From Amycolatopsis sp. MtRt-6 (GTDB lineage Bacteria; Actinomycetota; Actinomycetes; Mycobacteriales; Pseudonocardiaceae), in assembly GCF_017308975.1 (NCBI RefSeq), contig NZ_JADWPD010000031.1:24645-88644 (forward strand): a stretch of 64,000 bases of DNA. Reading direction: 5' to 3'. Under the pieces are notes generated by a model that was not told the origin of the DNA, did not search any database, and saw only the letters and a list, made by a program, of their open reading frames with translations. Shown one piece after another: positions 30,795 to 41,907 of the stretch. Numbering within the stretch: the stretch's first letter is position 1; every line of letters begins with the position of its first letter. A program made the position numbers and the translations under genes.

Positions 30795-31868
30795 CTACAC
30801 GGGTCCCGTGCTGCCGCGCACCACCAGCGAAACCGGCACCTCGACCGGGGCCGGCGCGGACACCGACGCCGGCGCCGAACCGTCGTCCAGCAGGCCCAGT
30901 GCCAGTTCCCCGGCGATCCGGCCCTTGGCCGCGAGGTCCTGCCGGACCGTCGTCAGCGGCGGCGACGACCACGACGCCGGCGGGCTGTCGTCGAAGCCGG
31001 CCACCGACAGCTCGCCCGGCACGCTGATCCCCAGCTCACGGGCCGCGGCGAGCACCGCCAGCGCCAGCTGGTCGGACATGCACAGCACCGCCGTCGGCCG
31101 CGGTGACGCCGTCAGCAGCGCGAACGCGCCGGTCATCGCGCTCTCCGCGCTGAGCCCGGCCGCCTCCTCGACGACGACCGGGCAGGAGCCCAGCTCGTCC
31201 AGGTAGCCGCCCAGCCGCTCGCGGACGTCGTGGAAGGGCGCGGCCGCGGCCTCCGCCACCGTGAGACCACCTCCGCCGGGGCGCAGGTGGCTGCACGCGG
31301 CGAAGATCCCGAACCGCCGGTGGCCCAGGTCCAGCAGGTGCCGCGCGGCCGCCGCCGCCCCGGCCCGGTCCGCGCAGCCGACCCGCGCCGTGCCGGGCAG
31401 CAGCGGCTGGTCGATCACCACGAGCGGCAACCCCCGCGTGCGCACCGCCTCCAGCGAAGGAGCCCCGTCGGGCAGCGAATAGACGATCGCGAGGTCGGCC
31501 TGCGCCGTGAGCACCCGGTCAGCCGCGGGGCCGCCGAAAACGCCGCCGGGCAGGAGCAGCAGGGCGTGCCCGCGGGGGTCGATCACCTGCGCCAGCGCGT
31601 CCAGCGTCAGGTACAGCGCGGGATCCGAAAACGCCATCGACAGCGACGTGTCCAGCAGGACCGCGATCGCGCCCGTGCGGCTGGTGGCGAGGCTCCGGGC
31701 GGTCGGGTCCGGACCGGGGTAGCCCAGCTCGGCCGCCACCCGCAGGACCTGGTCGCGCAGCCGGGCGGACAGCTGGTCGGGCCGGTTGTAGGCGTTCGAC
31801 ACGGTGGCGCGCGAGACGCCGACGGCGCCGGCGACGTCGTCGAGCGTGGGACGGCGGCGCCGGGTCAT
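30795..31868 (-). CDS. LacI/GalR-family transcriptional repressor
   Basis: A 357-aa protein. Residues 7-60 are the LacI HTH (PTLDDVAGAVGVSRATVSNAYN, then LSARLRDQVLRVAAELGYPG), and the rest is the periplasmic-binding-protein-like sensor (GAIAVLLDTSLSMAF, TAVLCMSDQLALAVLAAARELG, AGFDDSPPASWSSPPLTTV). It diverges from an MFS transporter gene, with a LacI-type operator in the 76-bp gap, so it most likely represses that exporter and itself. The ligand is unknown. Confidence 0.9.
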   Translation of the reverse strand: MTRRRRPTLDDVAGAVGVSRATVSNAYNRPDQLSARLRDQVLRVAAELGYPGPDPTARSLATSRTGAIAVLLDTSLSMAFSDPALYLTLDALAQVIDPRGHALLLLPGGVFGGPAADRVLTAQADLAIVYSLPDGAPSLEAVRTRGLPLVVIDQPLLPGTARVGCADRAGAAAAARHLLDLGHRRFGIFAACSHLRPGGGGLTVAEAAAAPFHDVRERLGGYLDELGSCPVVVEEAAGLSAESAMTGAFALLTASPRPTAVLCMSDQLALAVLAAARELGISVPGELSVAGFDDSPPASWSSPPLTTVRQDLAAKGRIAGELALGLLDDGSAPASVSAPAPVEVPVSLVVRGSTGPV

Positions 31869-31901
31869 CCGCGCAGTCTAGCCGCAGCGCGGTGGACTTT
31901 C

Positions 31902-31913
31902 TGAAGCGCTTAA
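31902..31913. promoter_or_regulatory. LacI-type operator
   Basis: TGAAGCGCTTAA has the perfect palindromic core AAGCGCTT with the central CG typical of LacI-family operators. It sits midway between the divergent LacI-type and MFS genes. Confidence 0.65.
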
Positions 31914-31944
31914 GTCACGCTGGAAGACACGAAAGGGGGAAATC

Positions 31945-33126
31945 ATGCGGGACCGGATCGCGGTGTTCACCGTGTTCGCCCTCAACGGGCTCGCGCTGGG
32001 GTCGTGGGCGTCGCGCACCCCCGCGTTGACCGCGCAGGTGCACGCCTCACCCGGCGTGTTCGGCCTCGCCCTGCTCGGGGCCAGCGCCGGGATGCTCGCC
32101 GCCGCCTCGGTGTCCGGACGCCTGATCGAGCGGGCCGGCGCCCGCGCGGTCGTCGCCGGGAGCACCGCGACGGCCGCCGTCGCGCTGGTGCTGATCGGCT
32201 TCGCGCCCACCGTCCCGCTGCTGGCCGGGGCGCTGCTGGTGATCGGCGCGGGCGTCGGGATGCTCGACGTCGGGATGAACGTCGCCGGCGTCGCCGTCGA
32301 ACGCCGGCTCGGCAGGCCCGTCATGTCCGTCTTCCACGCGGGGTTCAGCTTCGGCGCGCTCGCCGGCTCGCTGGGCGCGGGCCTCGCCGCCGGCCACGGC
32401 TGGTCCCCGGTGCGCCACCTCACCGTGGCCGCCGTCGTCGCGCTCCTCGTGCTGGTGCTGGTGATCAAGGCCGTCCCGGGCATCCGCCCCGAGCACACCG
32501 ACGAGCCCGTCGTGACGCCGGCGCGGGCGCCGATCCGGCGGCCGGTGCTGTGGCTGCTCGCCGCCGTCGCGCTGTGCTCGGCCATCGCCGAGGGCGCGTC
32601 GTCGGACTGGTCCGCGCTGCTGATGACGGTCGAGCGCGGGGTCGGCCAGGGCGCCGCGGCCCTCGCGTTCGCGGGGTTCCAGCTCGTCATGGCGCTGACC
32701 CGGCTGGCGGGCCCGTGGGCGCAACGCCGGTTCGGCCCGACCCGCTGCCTCGCCGCGGGCGCCACCCTCGCCGCCGCCGGGCTGGTCGCCGCGGCCGCGA
32801 TCCCCGTCGCCGCCGTCGGTTACGCCGGGTTCGCGCTGGCCGGCGCGGGTCTCGCCGCGTCCTTCCCGATGGCCCTCAGCCTCGCCGGGGACGCCGGGAA
32901 GCGCGGTGACGGCACCGGCGGCGAGCGCGAGATCGGCTTCGTCACCGCCATCGCCTACACCGGTTTCCTCGGCGGTCCGCCGATCGTCGGCGGCATCGCG
33001 CAGGCGACGGACTACAACGTGGCGTTCGTCTTCGTCGCGCTCGTCGCGGCGCTGATCCTCCCCGCCGCGCTCGCCGCCCGGCGGTCGCGACGGCGGGAGG
33101 AAGCGGACGCGATGGTCGGCCGGTAG
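31945..33126 (+). CDS. MFS transporter (YbjJ-like)
   Basis: A 393-aa membrane protein with about twelve hydrophobic segments; typical MFS features include GSWASRTP after the first segment and GAGVGMLDVGMNVAGVAVER around residue 110. It lacks any substrate-specific motif. ATG 31945 follows GAAAGGGGG. Probable control by the divergent LacI-family repressor suggests that it moves or exports the repressor's ligand. Confidence 0.88.
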   Translation: MRDRIAVFTVFALNGLALGSWASRTPALTAQVHASPGVFGLALLGASAGMLAAASVSGRLIERAGARAVVAGSTATAAVALVLIGFAPTVPLLAGALLVIGAGVGMLDVGMNVAGVAVERRLGRPVMSVFHAGFSFGALAGSLGAGLAAGHGWSPVRHLTVAAVVALLVLVLVIKAVPGIRPEHTDEPVVTPARAPIRRPVLWLLAAVALCSAIAEGASSDWSALLMTVERGVGQGAAALAFAGFQLVMALTRLAGPWAQRRFGPTRCLAAGATLAAAGLVAAAAIPVAAVGYAGFALAGAGLAASFPMALSLAGDAGKRGDGTGGEREIGFVTAIAYTGFLGGPPIVGGIAQATDYNVAFVFVALVAALILPAALAARRSRRREEADAMVGR

Positions 33127-33227
33127 CCGTTCCGGGTACGAAATCCGTGCCGCAACCGGCGTTTCCGCCACGCCCGGAACGTTGACAGCCTCGTGGTGCG
33201 CCAGGCAAGCTGAACCCCGTCGGTAAA

Positions 33228-33259
33228 CTGAAATGAATACGGCGACGTTTCAATTTCAG
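33228..33259. promoter_or_regulatory. Inverted repeat upstream of the sensor kinase
   Basis: CTGAAAT and ATTTCAG form a 7-bp inverted repeat with an 18-base spacer, in a locally A/T-richer 174-bp region upstream of the kinase gene. It could be a regulator site; the protein is unknown. Confidence 0.35.
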
Positions 33260-33300
33260 GTCGGCTGATCAAGCTGGGGCCTTGATCCGGGGAGGACGTC

Positions 33301-34482
33301 GTGAGGGTTGTGCTGCTCGGCGGAGCGGGGGCGCTCGCCGGCGGAAGCGGCAGGTGGGGCGGGCCGTCGCTCGTCCAGAGCGCCGTGCCGCGGCTCGTGC
33401 TGGTGCCGGTCGCGTTCCGGCTGGCGCTGTTCCTGCAGGCCGTCTGGTCCGGTGGTCCGCTGAGCGCGCCGGTGCTCTGCGGCGCGATCGCCCTCTACCT
33501 GGTGCCCAACCTGCTCGAAGTGGCCTGGGTCTTCCGCCGTGCCACCGGGATCCGGCCGGTCCTGGCCGCCGACACCGCGTACACGCTCGTGACGAGCTTC
33601 GCCGCGGCTGTGTTCGCGGCGCAGTCACCCGAGCTGCTGACCCTGGCCTGGCCGAACATCTTGGGCACGGTCATGGTCTGGACCCTGCTGCGCGGCGCGC
33701 CCGCGGGGGCCGTCGCGATCGCCGGCGCGCTGCTCCTGCGGTACGGCATGGCGGCCGTCTCGGGCACGGCGGCGCCCGCCACGTGGATCCTGCTGGCCCT
33801 GGTCGCGGCCGCGGTGACGGCGCTGGCGATCGTGCTGCTCGTCGCCGGCTCCATGCGGTTCGCGCTCGGGCTCGGCGAGCAGCGCGGCCGGGCCGCCGAG
33901 CGGGAACGGCACCGCCGTGACGTCCACGACACCGTCCTGCAGGTCATGGAGTCCCTCGCGCTGCCGGCGCCCGGCGACGCGCTCGACCCGCGGGGCAGCC
34001 TCGACCAGGTCCGCCGCACCGCCCGCGCGCACGCCCTGCGCCTGCGGCTGAGCCTCGACGGCGACGCGCCCGCCGAGCCGGGCGGGCTCGAACACCGCCT
34101 CGGCGCGCTCGCGGTCGAGATGACGGCGGACGGTCTCCGCGTCGACCTCGTCGTGCTCGCGAAGCCGGCCGACGTACCCGAAGCTGTCGTCAACGCCCTT
34201 CACGACGCAACCCGCGAAGCACTGCGCAACACCTTGAAACACGCGAGGACGGCGAAGGCCGTGGTGTGCCTCGAAGAACGCGAAGGCGTCGTGACGGTGT
34301 CCGTCCGCGACCACGGCACCGGCTTCGACCTCGGCGCGCGCCGCGCCGGGTTCGGCATCGAGAACTCGATCCACGCGCGGATGGCCGAAATCGACGGCGA
34401 AGCCCGCATCGACTCGGCGCCCGGCCACGGCACCCGCGTGGTGCTGACCGCGCCGCTAAAGCTGGGTTTCCCCGTCGGGTGA
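33301..34482 (+). CDS. Orphan membrane sensor histidine kinase
   Basis: A 393-aa protein. Residues ~25-200 hold five or six membrane segments. The cytoplasmic part has a NarL-type HisKA_3 dimerisation helix with the phospho-acceptor His in ERERHRRDVHDTVLQVMESL, followed by a HATPase domain (ALRNTLKHA, VRDHGTGFD, GIENSIHARMAEIDGEARI). No response regulator is adjacent on either side, so its partner is elsewhere. GTG 33301 follows GGGGAGG. Confidence 0.85.
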   Translation: MRVVLLGGAGALAGGSGRWGGPSLVQSAVPRLVLVPVAFRLALFLQAVWSGGPLSAPVLCGAIALYLVPNLLEVAWVFRRATGIRPVLAADTAYTLVTSFAAAVFAAQSPELLTLAWPNILGTVMVWTLLRGAPAGAVAIAGALLLRYGMAAVSGTAAPATWILLALVAAAVTALAIVLLVAGSMRFALGLGEQRGRAAERERHRRDVHDTVLQVMESLALPAPGDALDPRGSLDQVRRTARAHALRLRLSLDGDAPAEPGGLEHRLGALAVEMTADGLRVDLVVLAKPADVPEAVVNALHDATREALRNTLKHARTAKAVVCLEEREGVVTVSVRDHGTGFDLGARRAGFGIENSIHARMAEIDGEARIDSAPGHGTRVVLTAPLKLGFPVG

Positions 34483-35103
34483 CTCCCGCCACTGGGCGAA
34501 CGGGCGGTCCAGCGCCCACTTCCCGTCGGACTCGGAAAGCACCCGGTATTCGCAGGTGGCCGGGTTGGAGAGGGACTCGAACAGCTCGATGCTCCAGCCG
34601 AAGAGGCGACGGCACAGCAGCCGCAGGGTGAGCCCGTGCGAGACGATCAGCACCGTCTCGGGGTGACTTTCCTCGCGCATCCGCAGGTCCGAGAGGAACG
34701 CCGCGACGCGGTCGTCGACGTCCGCGCCCGACTCGCCGAACGGCAGCCGGTAGAAGAAGTGCCCGAACTCGTGCCGCCGCGCCTTCTGGACCTCCTGGTC
34801 GGCCGGGTCCTGCAGGTTGCCCCAGTCCTGCTCGCGCAGCCGCGGCTCCGGCACCAGCCGTTCGCACGACGCCCGGATGTCCAGCAGCCGCAACGTCTCC
34901 CGGGTGCGCAGGTACGGGCTGACGTACACCGCGGGCCGCTCGCCGTCGAGCAGCCGGGCGATCTCCGGCGCCACCGCGCGGGCCTCCTGCTCCCCCTTGG
35001 CCGTCAGCGGCAACGCGTGGTCGGGGATCCGCGTGTAGGCGAGCTCGTCGACGTTGCCGAGCGACTCGGCGTGCCGCAGCAGGATCATCTTCACGGCTGC
35101 CAT
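34456..35103 (-). CDS. Histidine phosphatase (phosphoglycerate-mutase-like)
   Basis: A 215-aa protein starting with the catalytic RHAES motif (MILLRHAESLGN) and containing the second His in VSHGLTLRLLCRR, plus RLREQDWGNLQ. This is the histidine acid phosphatase superfamily; the substrate is not evident. ATG 35103 was chosen, but GTG 35094 (giving MKMILLRHAES) is an alternative. The 3' end overlaps the convergent kinase gene by 27 bp. Confidence 0.87.
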   Translation of the reverse strand: MAAVKMILLRHAESLGNVDELAYTRIPDHALPLTAKGEQEARAVAPEIARLLDGERPAVYVSPYLRTRETLRLLDIRASCERLVPEPRLREQDWGNLQDPADQEVQKARRHEFGHFFYRLPFGESGADVDDRVAAFLSDLRMREESHPETVLIVSHGLTLRLLCRRLFGWSIELFESLSNPATCEYRVLSESDGKWALDRPFAQWRESPDGETQL

Positions 35104-35151
35104 CCTGCCCGTCACACGGGCCTGACCGGGGCGGGGCATACCCTCAGGGGC

Positions 35152-37179
35152 GTGTCCGCCACGAAATCCGACGTCCCCACCCAGCGCCGGGCCAGTGTGC
35201 TGCCCCTGCTCGTCGTCGGCGTCCTGCTGGCCGCCGTGGTCGCGATCGGCCTGATCGCGCTGACCGGCGGGGCCGGCTACGCCATCGCCGGGCTACCCGA
35301 CCCGGGACTGGTCACCAAGTACGGCATCACCGTCATGCGCGTGCTCTCCGAAAGCGCGTCGGTGGTCTGCGTCGGCGCGCTGCTGCTGGCCGCCTTCCTG
35401 GTGCCGCCGCAGAAGTCCGGGACGCTCGGGCCCGAGGGCTACGGCGCCCTGCGCGCGGCCGGGATCGCCGCCTGGGTGTGGTTCGGCGCGGCCCTGCTCT
35501 CGGTCGCCTTCACCGCGGCCGACACCGCGGGGAAGCCGTTCGGTGACGTCCTGGACCCGCAGACGCTGCTCGACCTCGTCGGCGCGATCGAACAGCCCAA
35601 GGCGTGGCTGTGGACGGCGCTGATCGCGATCCTCATCGCGCTCGGCTGCCGGCTCGCGCTGTCCTGGGGCTGGACGGCGGTGCTGTTCTTCCTGGCCGTC
35701 GGCGGCATGATCCCGGTCGCCGTCACCGGGCACTCCGCCAGCGGCGGCTCGCACGACGTCGCCACCAACAGCCTGCTGTTCCACCTGGTCGCCGCCGCGC
35801 TGTGGGTCGGCGGCCTGGTCGCGCTGCTGGCGCTGGGGTACCGGCGCGGGGGACACCTGAGCCTGGCCGCGCAGCGGTTCTCCAAGCTGGCCCTGGTCTG
35901 CTGGATCGTGATGGCGCTCTCCGGCGCGGTCAACGCGCTGGTCCGGATCGGCCTGAACGACCTGTTCACCACCGACTACGGCCTGCTCGTCGTGGCCAAG
36001 ACGGTCGCGCTGCTGCTGCTCGGGGTGTTCGGCCACCAGCAGCGTGAAAAGGGCGTCGCGAACCTCAAGAACGGCACAGACGGCAAGGGCGGCGCCCAGC
36101 TGCTGCGCCTGGCCTCGGTCGAGATCCTGATCATGTTCGTGACGATCGGCATCGCCTCCGGGCTGGCCAGGACGCCACCGCCGGCCGACGCGATCACCCA
36201 GCCGTCCACCATCGAGCTGCTGATCGGCTACAACCTCGACGGCGCGCCGACGGCGTGGCGGCTGCTCTTCGACACCCGCTTCGACCTGGTCTACGGCACC
36301 ATCGCGCTCGTCCTCGGCGGGCTGTACCTGGCCGGCGTCCGGCGGCTGCTGCGCCGCGGCGACACCTGGCCGGTCGGCCGCACGGTCGCCTGGATCGCCG
36401 GCTGCGTGGTGCTGCTGATGGCGACGTCGTCGGGCATCGGCCGGTACGCGCCCGCGATGTTCAGCGTGCACATGGGCAACCACATGCTGCTGTCGATGGT
36501 GGCGCCGGTGCTGTTCGTGCTCGGCGGCCCGGTGACGCTCGCGCTGCGCGCCCTGCCGGCCGCGGGCAAGGACGCCCCGCCCGGGCCGCGCGAGTGGCTC
36601 GTCGCCTTCGTGCACTCCCCGGTGTCGCGGTTCCTCACCCACCCGGTCGTCGCGCTGCTGCTGTTCGTCGGCTCGTTCTACGCGCTGTACTTCTCCGGCC
36701 TGTTCGACAACGCGCTGCCGTACCACTGGGCGCACCTGGCGATGAACGGGCACTTCCTGCTCGCCGGGTACGTCTTCTACTGGCCGGTGATCGGCGTCGA
36801 CCCCTCGCCGCGGCGGATCCCGTACCTCGGCAGGCTCGGCATGATGTTCGCCGCGATGCCGTTCCACGCGTTCTTCGGCGTGATCCTGATGAGCAAGCAG
36901 ACGGTCATCGGCCAGGCCTTCTACAGCCAGCTGCACCTGCCGTGGGTCACCGACCTGCTCGCCGACCAGCGGCTCGGCGGCGGCATCGCCTGGGCCGCCG
37001 GCGAGGTCCCCGTGTTGCTGGTGCTGATCGCGCTGCTGGTGCAGTGGTCGCGCCAGGACGAGCGGGAGGCGAAGCGGCGTGACAGGCGTGAAGCGGCGAC
37101 CGGCGACGAGGAGCTGAACGCCTACAACGCGATGCTCAAGAAGCTCGCCGAGGGCAAGCGACCCTCGGGTTCCAGTTGA
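35152..37179 (+). CDS. CopD-CtaG fusion: copper transport/cytochrome oxidase assembly membrane protein
   Basis: A 675-aa protein with about fifteen membrane segments. The N-terminal half carries the CopD core (HSASGGSHDVATNSLLFHLVAAALWVGG) and the C-terminal half the CtaG/caa3 assembly domain (MFSVHMGNHMLLSMVAPVLFVLGGP, YHWAHLAMNGHFLLAGYVFYWP). This bifunctional arrangement is standard in actinobacteria and handles copper for cytochrome c oxidase. GTG 35152 starts the first predicted transmembrane region. It is followed by EttA. Confidence 0.9.
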   Translation: MSATKSDVPTQRRASVLPLLVVGVLLAAVVAIGLIALTGGAGYAIAGLPDPGLVTKYGITVMRVLSESASVVCVGALLLAAFLVPPQKSGTLGPEGYGALRAAGIAAWVWFGAALLSVAFTAADTAGKPFGDVLDPQTLLDLVGAIEQPKAWLWTALIAILIALGCRLALSWGWTAVLFFLAVGGMIPVAVTGHSASGGSHDVATNSLLFHLVAAALWVGGLVALLALGYRRGGHLSLAAQRFSKLALVCWIVMALSGAVNALVRIGLNDLFTTDYGLLVVAKTVALLLLGVFGHQQREKGVANLKNGTDGKGGAQLLRLASVEILIMFVTIGIASGLARTPPPADAITQPSTIELLIGYNLDGAPTAWRLLFDTRFDLVYGTIALVLGGLYLAGVRRLLRRGDTWPVGRTVAWIAGCVVLLMATSSGIGRYAPAMFSVHMGNHMLLSMVAPVLFVLGGPVTLALRALPAAGKDAPPGPREWLVAFVHSPVSRFLTHPVVALLLFVGSFYALYFSGLFDNALPYHWAHLAMNGHFLLAGYVFYWPVIGVDPSPRRIPYLGRLGMMFAAMPFHAFFGVILMSKQTVIGQAFYSQLHLPWVTDLLADQRLGGGIAWAAGEVPVLLVLIALLVQWSRQDEREAKRRDRREAATGDEELNAYNAMLKKLAEGKRPSGSS

Positions 37180-37309
37180 GGTTGAGCCGCCGTCCGGCTG
37201 CCGGGAAAACGGCCGTTTTGCTACTCTCGCCGTGATCTCGGGCTGACTTTCGGTAGTCCGGTGGTGACCGGCGTCGAGGCGCGATCAAGCGCGCTCTACG
37301 ATCGTGGGT

Positions 37310-38986
<1,677 letters not shown>

Positions 38987-39002
38987 GGGGGCGGGTTTCC
39001 CC

Positions 39003-41462
39003 GTGGAAGCCAGCAAACAGCACCGGACGGGCCCGCTCTCTCCGGAGAGCGGGCGCTCCGCGCATGCCGGGGGAACCCTCTCCGCAGTCGGCAGGCTGAT
39101 CGAACGCGCGGACGCGCTGCACCTGCGCGCGCCCGAGCTCGCGCTCGTTCTCGGCGAGCGCGCGGCAGCGTTGTCCGAAGCCGCCGGCGCCGACGAACAG
39201 TGGATCCGGGCCGAGAGCCTGGTCGTGTCCGCGCGCGTCCGGCTCGGCGAGCGGCCGGGCACCGTCGGCCGCGCGGTCGCGGCCCTGCGCGCGGCCGAGC
39301 ACGCCGGCTACGGCGACATCGCGGCGCGGCTGCGCATCGACCTCGCCGTGTGCGCGCGCAGCCTGGGCGTGCCGCTGACCGGCCTCGCCGCCTTGCGGCC
39401 GGTGCTCACCGACCCTGTCGTCTCGCCGGTGCACCGCGCCGCGGCGCTGTGCCACCTGGTGGGCTGCCTCGGCCAGCTCGGCCGCAAGTCGGAGCTGGAC
39501 CGCGTGCTCGTCGAGGCGGACAAGCTCGTCGTCGGCGACGACTCGCTGAGTGCCGACACCCAGCTGCTCGTGCGGGCGCTGCTGCGCGTCGGCACGGCCG
39601 CGCACCGGCGGCGCCACGGCGACCTGACGGCGGCGGCCGACGCGGCCCGCACCGGGCTGGGCTTCCTGGAGCGGCTCGACAACCCGGCCGACGACGGCGG
39701 CCTCGTCCGCATCCGCCTGGTGCTGCTGCTGGTCAGCACGCTGCTCGACCGCGGCGACACCGAAATGGCGTACGACATCGCCGAGCCGGTGCTGGCCGAG
39801 CCGGTCCGGGCGGCCGGCGTCGCCCCGATGGGCTGGCTGCGGCTGGCCGTGGCGACGCGGATCCACCTGCCCGCGGGGGCCGGCGAGGCGGCGATCGAGC
39901 TGGTCCGCGAAGCCGTGGCGAGCACCGACCGGCACGGGCTGTCGGCGGTCACCGCGCGGTTGTGGCTGGAGCTGGCGCAGCTGCAGGAGAGGTTCGGGCA
40001 GGCGGAGGAGGCCATCGCGTGCCTGTACCGCTCGCGGGCGGCCGAGCAGCTGCACGCCCGGGCCCGGCGGCAGGCGTGCAGCGTGCTGGCCGGCGAGTTC
40101 GGCACCGGGGAACCGGCGTCGATCGACCTGGACGAAGTGCTGAAGGCGGTGCCGTCGCGGCCGGTCCCGGTCGTCGCGGCCGAGCCCGAGCCGGTGGGGC
40201 GGCCGGAGCCGGTGGCGCCGCGTGAGCCGGTGGCGCGTCCGGAGCCGGTGGTGTCGCGTGAGCCGGTGATGCCACCGGAGCCGCGGACGCCGGCGTGGTC
40301 GTTCGGGCGCGAGGAGCCACCGGCGCGTCCGGAGCCACGACAGCCGGCGGCGCCCGCCTGGTCGTTCGAGCGGGTGACGGCGGACGCGGCCGAGACGACG
40401 CTGATGCCGGCGGTGCGGGACGAACCCGCGCCGCAGTCCGGCCGGCGGGCGCGCCCGGAGCCGGTCGCCGAGCCGGTTGCCGTGGAGCGGCGTCCCGCGC
40501 CGGTCCGGCCCGAGCCGGTCGAGGTGCGGCCGGTGCCGGAGTTTCGTCCGGACCCGGTTGAGACGCGGCCCGCCCCGGAGTTTCGGGCGGAGCCGGTCGA
40601 GGCACGGCCGGAGCCCCGGCCCATGCCTGCCGAGGCGGCCCGGGAGCCGGAGTTTCGTCCGGAGCCGGTCGAGGTGCGGCGAGCGCCGGAGCCTGCCGAG
40701 CCGCGGCCGCGTCAAGAGGCGGAAAAACCGCGCTCCTCGCCCGAGCCGCTGGGCGCCGAAAGCGGCAAGACCAAGTTCTCCTGGGCCGCGCTCGCCGAAG
40801 CGCGGCTGCGGGAGACCGCCGCCGAGCGCGACTCGGCGCCCACCCGCGTCACGCCGGCGCTGCCGCTTGCGCCCGAGCCCGCCGCCGAGCGGGAGCCGTG
40901 GGCGTCGGAAGGGCGCCGGTCCGAGCCGCAGCCGTCGACGCGGCACGACGCCGAGCACGGCTCGGTGGCCGCGCGGTCGGTGCTGGACCGCCTGGGCATC
41001 TCGGCGTCCGGGGGCGCCGGGGGCCGCCGCCGGGCGGAGGACGCCGAAAGCCCGCGCGCGGAGGAACCGGCCCAGCCCGAACCCGAGCTCGCCCCGCCGC
41101 CGCGGCCGGAGGACGAACCGCCCTCGGTGCCGGACTACCGCGACGAAGCCGAGCCCTGGCTGCCGCGGCTGCGGATGCCACCGTCGCTGGAGCCGATGGA
41201 GGACTTCGGCCACTGGACGCCGGCGACGGCACCGTTCCCGGAAAGCTACGCCCGCGCGATCGCGGAGGACGAGCCCCCGGCGGACGCCGGCCTCGCCGAC
41301 CTGCTCGCGCGCGCACTGGCCGAACACCAGGCCGGCACGGCGAGCGCGGCGGCGCTGGTGAAGCAGCTGGGTTCCCAGGACACGGGACGCCGCAACGGTC
41401 ACGGCCGCAACGGGCACGGCGCCGAAGTGTCCGATTCCCGCGGCCACCGGTCGCGGGACTGA
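39003..41462 (+). CDS. Large TPR-like protein with Pro-Glu repeat region, unrecognised
   Basis: An 819-aa protein. Residues ~25-370 are repeated helical pairs of TPR/BTAD type (RAAEHAGYGDIAARLRIDLAV, WLELAQLQERFGQAEEAIACLYRSRAAEQ). From ~380 to 600 the sequence is made of repeated Arg-Pro-Glu-Pro-Val motifs (RPEPV, REPV, FRPEPVE) in many variants, almost certainly disordered. The C-terminal ~200 residues are less repetitive and acidic. No enzymatic motif. It may be a scaffold. GTG 39003 lies 14 bases after the ettA stop, so the two may be co-transcribed. Confidence 0.78.
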   Translation: MEASKQHRTGPLSPESGRSAHAGGTLSAVGRLIERADALHLRAPELALVLGERAAALSEAAGADEQWIRAESLVVSARVRLGERPGTVGRAVAALRAAEHAGYGDIAARLRIDLAVCARSLGVPLTGLAALRPVLTDPVVSPVHRAAALCHLVGCLGQLGRKSELDRVLVEADKLVVGDDSLSADTQLLVRALLRVGTAAHRRRHGDLTAAADAARTGLGFLERLDNPADDGGLVRIRLVLLLVSTLLDRGDTEMAYDIAEPVLAEPVRAAGVAPMGWLRLAVATRIHLPAGAGEAAIELVREAVASTDRHGLSAVTARLWLELAQLQERFGQAEEAIACLYRSRAAEQLHARARRQACSVLAGEFGTGEPASIDLDEVLKAVPSRPVPVVAAEPEPVGRPEPVAPREPVARPEPVVSREPVMPPEPRTPAWSFGREEPPARPEPRQPAAPAWSFERVTADAAETTLMPAVRDEPAPQSGRRARPEPVAEPVAVERRPAPVRPEPVEVRPVPEFRPDPVETRPAPEFRAEPVEARPEPRPMPAEAAREPEFRPEPVEVRRAPEPAEPRPRQEAEKPRSSPEPLGAESGKTKFSWAALAEARLRETAAERDSAPTRVTPALPLAPEPAAEREPWASEGRRSEPQPSTRHDAEHGSVAARSVLDRLGISASGGAGGRRRAEDAESPRAEEPAQPEPELAPPPRPEDEPPSVPDYRDEAEPWLPRLRMPPSLEPMEDFGHWTPATAPFPESYARAIAEDEPPADAGLADLLARALAEHQAGTASAAALVKQLGSQDTGRRNGHGRNGHGAEVSDSRGHRSRD

Positions 41463-41484
41463 GCGCGGAACGACAACCCGCGCG

Positions 41485-41503
41485 CGGGGGCGCCCCCCGT
41501 TTT
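41485..41503 (+). terminator. GC hairpin with T tract after the repeat protein
   Basis: CGGGGG-CGC-CCCCCG followed by TTTT, 22 bases past the stop at 41462. The rest of the 445-bp gap up to 41907 shows no gene or clear signal, apart from the ribosome site of the next gene. Confidence 0.45.
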
Positions 41504-41907
41504 CCACGCTACCGGAGACCACCGACAGTTTGCCGGGCTCGGCTCCCGGCTCGGCCGGCGCCCGCTCCCGGTGCGCCGCCGACGTCCGCTCCCCGGCCCG
41601 GCATCGCCGACCGGCCGACAGCGTTCGGCGAACGGTGTCGCGCTCCCTCAGCTGAACCGATCACGTTGGGCCGTCGGCGAACCGAACCCGGCGGCCACGG
41701 CTGGTCACAGCCGCGGAGGGCCCCGCAACGCAACCCGTCAGTAGCTTGACCGATCACGCGAATCCCATGCCCCGGAAGGGTTTCCGCGTGCCGAGCAACC
41801 TCCGGGTCTTCATGTGATCCCCGAACGCGGCGCATTAGTGTGGGGTGGGCCGGCTCAACGCCGAACCGGCGCGGTGTCACCTCACGCAAACTGGAGAGTT
41901 GTCTCAA

